Positions 13,676 to 14,601 of a stretch of DNA of 14,601 nt are shown one piece after another (position 1 is the first letter of the stretch; every line of letters starts with the position of its first letter). The stretch lies in NCBI GenBank assembly GCA_905235765.1, contig CAJOMM010000011.1, positions 7,026 to 21,626 of the forward strand, written 5' to 3'. The translations under genes were made by a program, and so were the position numbers. Below the pieces are notes generated by a model. It was given only the letters and a program-made list of their open reading frames with translations. It made no database searches and was not told the origin of the DNA. This stretch comes from an uncultured Clostridia bacterium. GTDB taxonomy: Bacteria > Bacillota > Clostridia > Christensenellales > Borkfalkiaceae.

Positions 13676-14601
13676 GTGAAGAAAAGGTGAAGAGTGAAAG
13701 TAAGGTAAAACGTTATTTTAAAGAGTTGCCGAAGCGTTATTTTATAACGGCGTTTTCGGGGATGGCGCAAGGACTTTTCGTAACGCTTATAGCTGGAACG
13801 ATTTTAGCTACTTTCGCAGAACAGATTATAGGTAAGGACAATTTTTTCGGCGGAACTCTTCTGATTATCGCTAATATCGCAAAATCCCTTATGGGGGCAG
13901 GAATAGGCGTAGGTATAGCGCACGCTTTGAAAAAGAATAAGCTTTTGATTTTTTCTGCAGGTTTTGTCGGCGCTTTTGCAGACAGATTATTATTCAATTC
14001 GTTTATGGCGCCAATGTTTCCGAATATTACGGCACCTTTCAGTGCGTTGGCGTTGGGTACGCCCGGTAATCCTATAGGCGCATACGTAGTAGTAATGCTC
14101 AGCATAGAAATAGCGGAGACTTACGCAGGCAAGACGAAACTCGATATAATATTGATACCTTTGGGTGTGTTGATTCTTTCCTTTATAGGCATATTTTTTG
14201 CCGCGCCTTTTATATGGCTTATCAACGAGTTGGGGTTGCTTATCGCAAAAGCGACCGAGATACTTCCTTTCTTTATGGGAATAATCGTGGCGGTCGTTAT
14301 GGGAATACTTCTCACTATGCCGACGTCTTCCGCAGCGATATGGATATCTATAGCTAAGTCCGTTATAGAAGCCGGCGGCGATAATGCGGAGAATATGTAT
14401 ATAGCCGGCGGCGCAGCCGTAGTCGGGTGTTCCTGCCATATGATAGGTTTCGCCGTTGCTTCTTTCCGTGAAAACGGTTGGGGCGGACTTATATCTCAAG
14501 GTTTAGGGACGTCTATGTTGCAAATTCCCAATATAATGAAAAAGCCGATAATTATGCTGCCTATGGTCGTTTCGAGTGCGATATTAGGGCCGCTTTCCAC
14601 C
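13672..14601 (+). CDS. PTS-EIIC-like integral membrane transporter (partial, 3' end outside window)
   Basis: An open frame from ATG 13672 to the window edge gives the first 310 residues. After a charged cytoplasmic N-terminus (1-22) come about eight hydrophobic stretches, near 24-48, 61-86, 91-104, 134-149, 158-186, 199-216, 244-265 and 291-306. Conserved-looking motifs are GTPGNPIGAYV (129-139), MPTSSAAIW (216-224), GCSCHMIGFAVASFRENGWGG (252-272) and GTSMLQIPNI (279-288). These match my memory of the PTS_EIIC_2 family, EIIC-like permeases that stand alone without EIIA/EIIB. The substrate is unknown, and phosphotransferase coupling is not implied by the sequence seen here. It overlaps the metallophosphoesterase stop by four bases, which suggests a two-gene operon. 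The end of the protein, any later domains and downstream partners cannot be judged. Confidence 0.8.
   Translation, partial: MSEEKVKSESKVKRYFKELPKRYFITAFSGMAQGLFVTLIAGTILATFAEQIIGKDNFFGGTLLIIANIAKSLMGAGIGVGIAHALKKNKLLIFSAGFVGAFADRLLFNSFMAPMFPNITAPFSALALGTPGNPIGAYVVVMLSIEIAETYAGKTKLDIILIPLGVLILSFIGIFFAAPFIWLINELGLLIAKATEILPFFMGIIVAVVMGILLTMPTSSAAIWISIAKSVIEAGGDNAENMYIAGGAAVVGCSCHMIGFAVASFRENGWGGLISQGLGTSMLQIPNIMKKPIIMLPMVVSSAILGPLST

Overview
The window looks like chromosomal DNA from a Gram-positive anaerobe of the Clostridia, probably an uncultured or host-associated lineage. The evidence is a T-box tRNA-sensing leader, AGGAGG-type ribosome binding sites, a TTGACA/TATAAT promoter, frequent ATA (Ile) codons, a ferredoxin-dependent 2-oxoacid oxidoreductase (strict-anaerobe chemistry) and a Cys-containing protein of a type I remember from clostridial genomes. 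All genes lie on the + strand. No mobile element, CRISPR array, tRNA or rRNA was seen.

Layout: (1) 1-1318: a possible tail of an upstream gene, then an HNH-type zinc-finger protein and an amidohydrolase, closely spaced. (2) 1319-1633: a consensus sigma-A promoter, an inverted repeat overlapping its -35 box, and a complete T-box leader (likely specifier CUC = Leu) ending in an intrinsic terminator. (3) 1634-12096: a tightly packed operon with ten genes: a LeuA-like protein lacking the catalytic metal site; a TIM-barrel/acyl-CoA synthetase fusion; a branched-chain aminotransferase; a MinD/ParA-like P-loop protein; the delta, alpha, beta and gamma subunits of a VOR/KOR-type 2-oxoacid:ferredoxin oxidoreductase; an XRE-cupin regulator; and a second acyl-CoA synthetase split by a frameshift. 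A strong terminator follows at 12111-12142. (4) 12218-12850: a single-gene unit for a Cys-containing clostridial protein of unknown function. (5) 12977-14601: a metallophosphoesterase, possibly leaderless, overlapping a PTS-EIIC-like membrane protein that runs off the window.

How it may work together (inference): acyl-CoA synthetase + ferredoxin-dependent oxidoreductase + branched-chain aminotransferase is the gene set needed to turn a branched short-chain acid such as isovalerate into its CoA ester, carboxylate it reductively to the 2-oxo acid, and aminate it to leucine (or valine/isoleucine). A T-box switches genes on when its cognate tRNA is uncharged. A leucine T-box therefore argues for the biosynthetic direction rather than leucine fermentation. 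The first gene keeps a good LeuA leucine-feedback domain on a barrel that has lost its catalytic residues, so it could be a leucine sensor or regulatory subunit for this pathway. That leader-plus-operon unit is the most interesting thing in the window.
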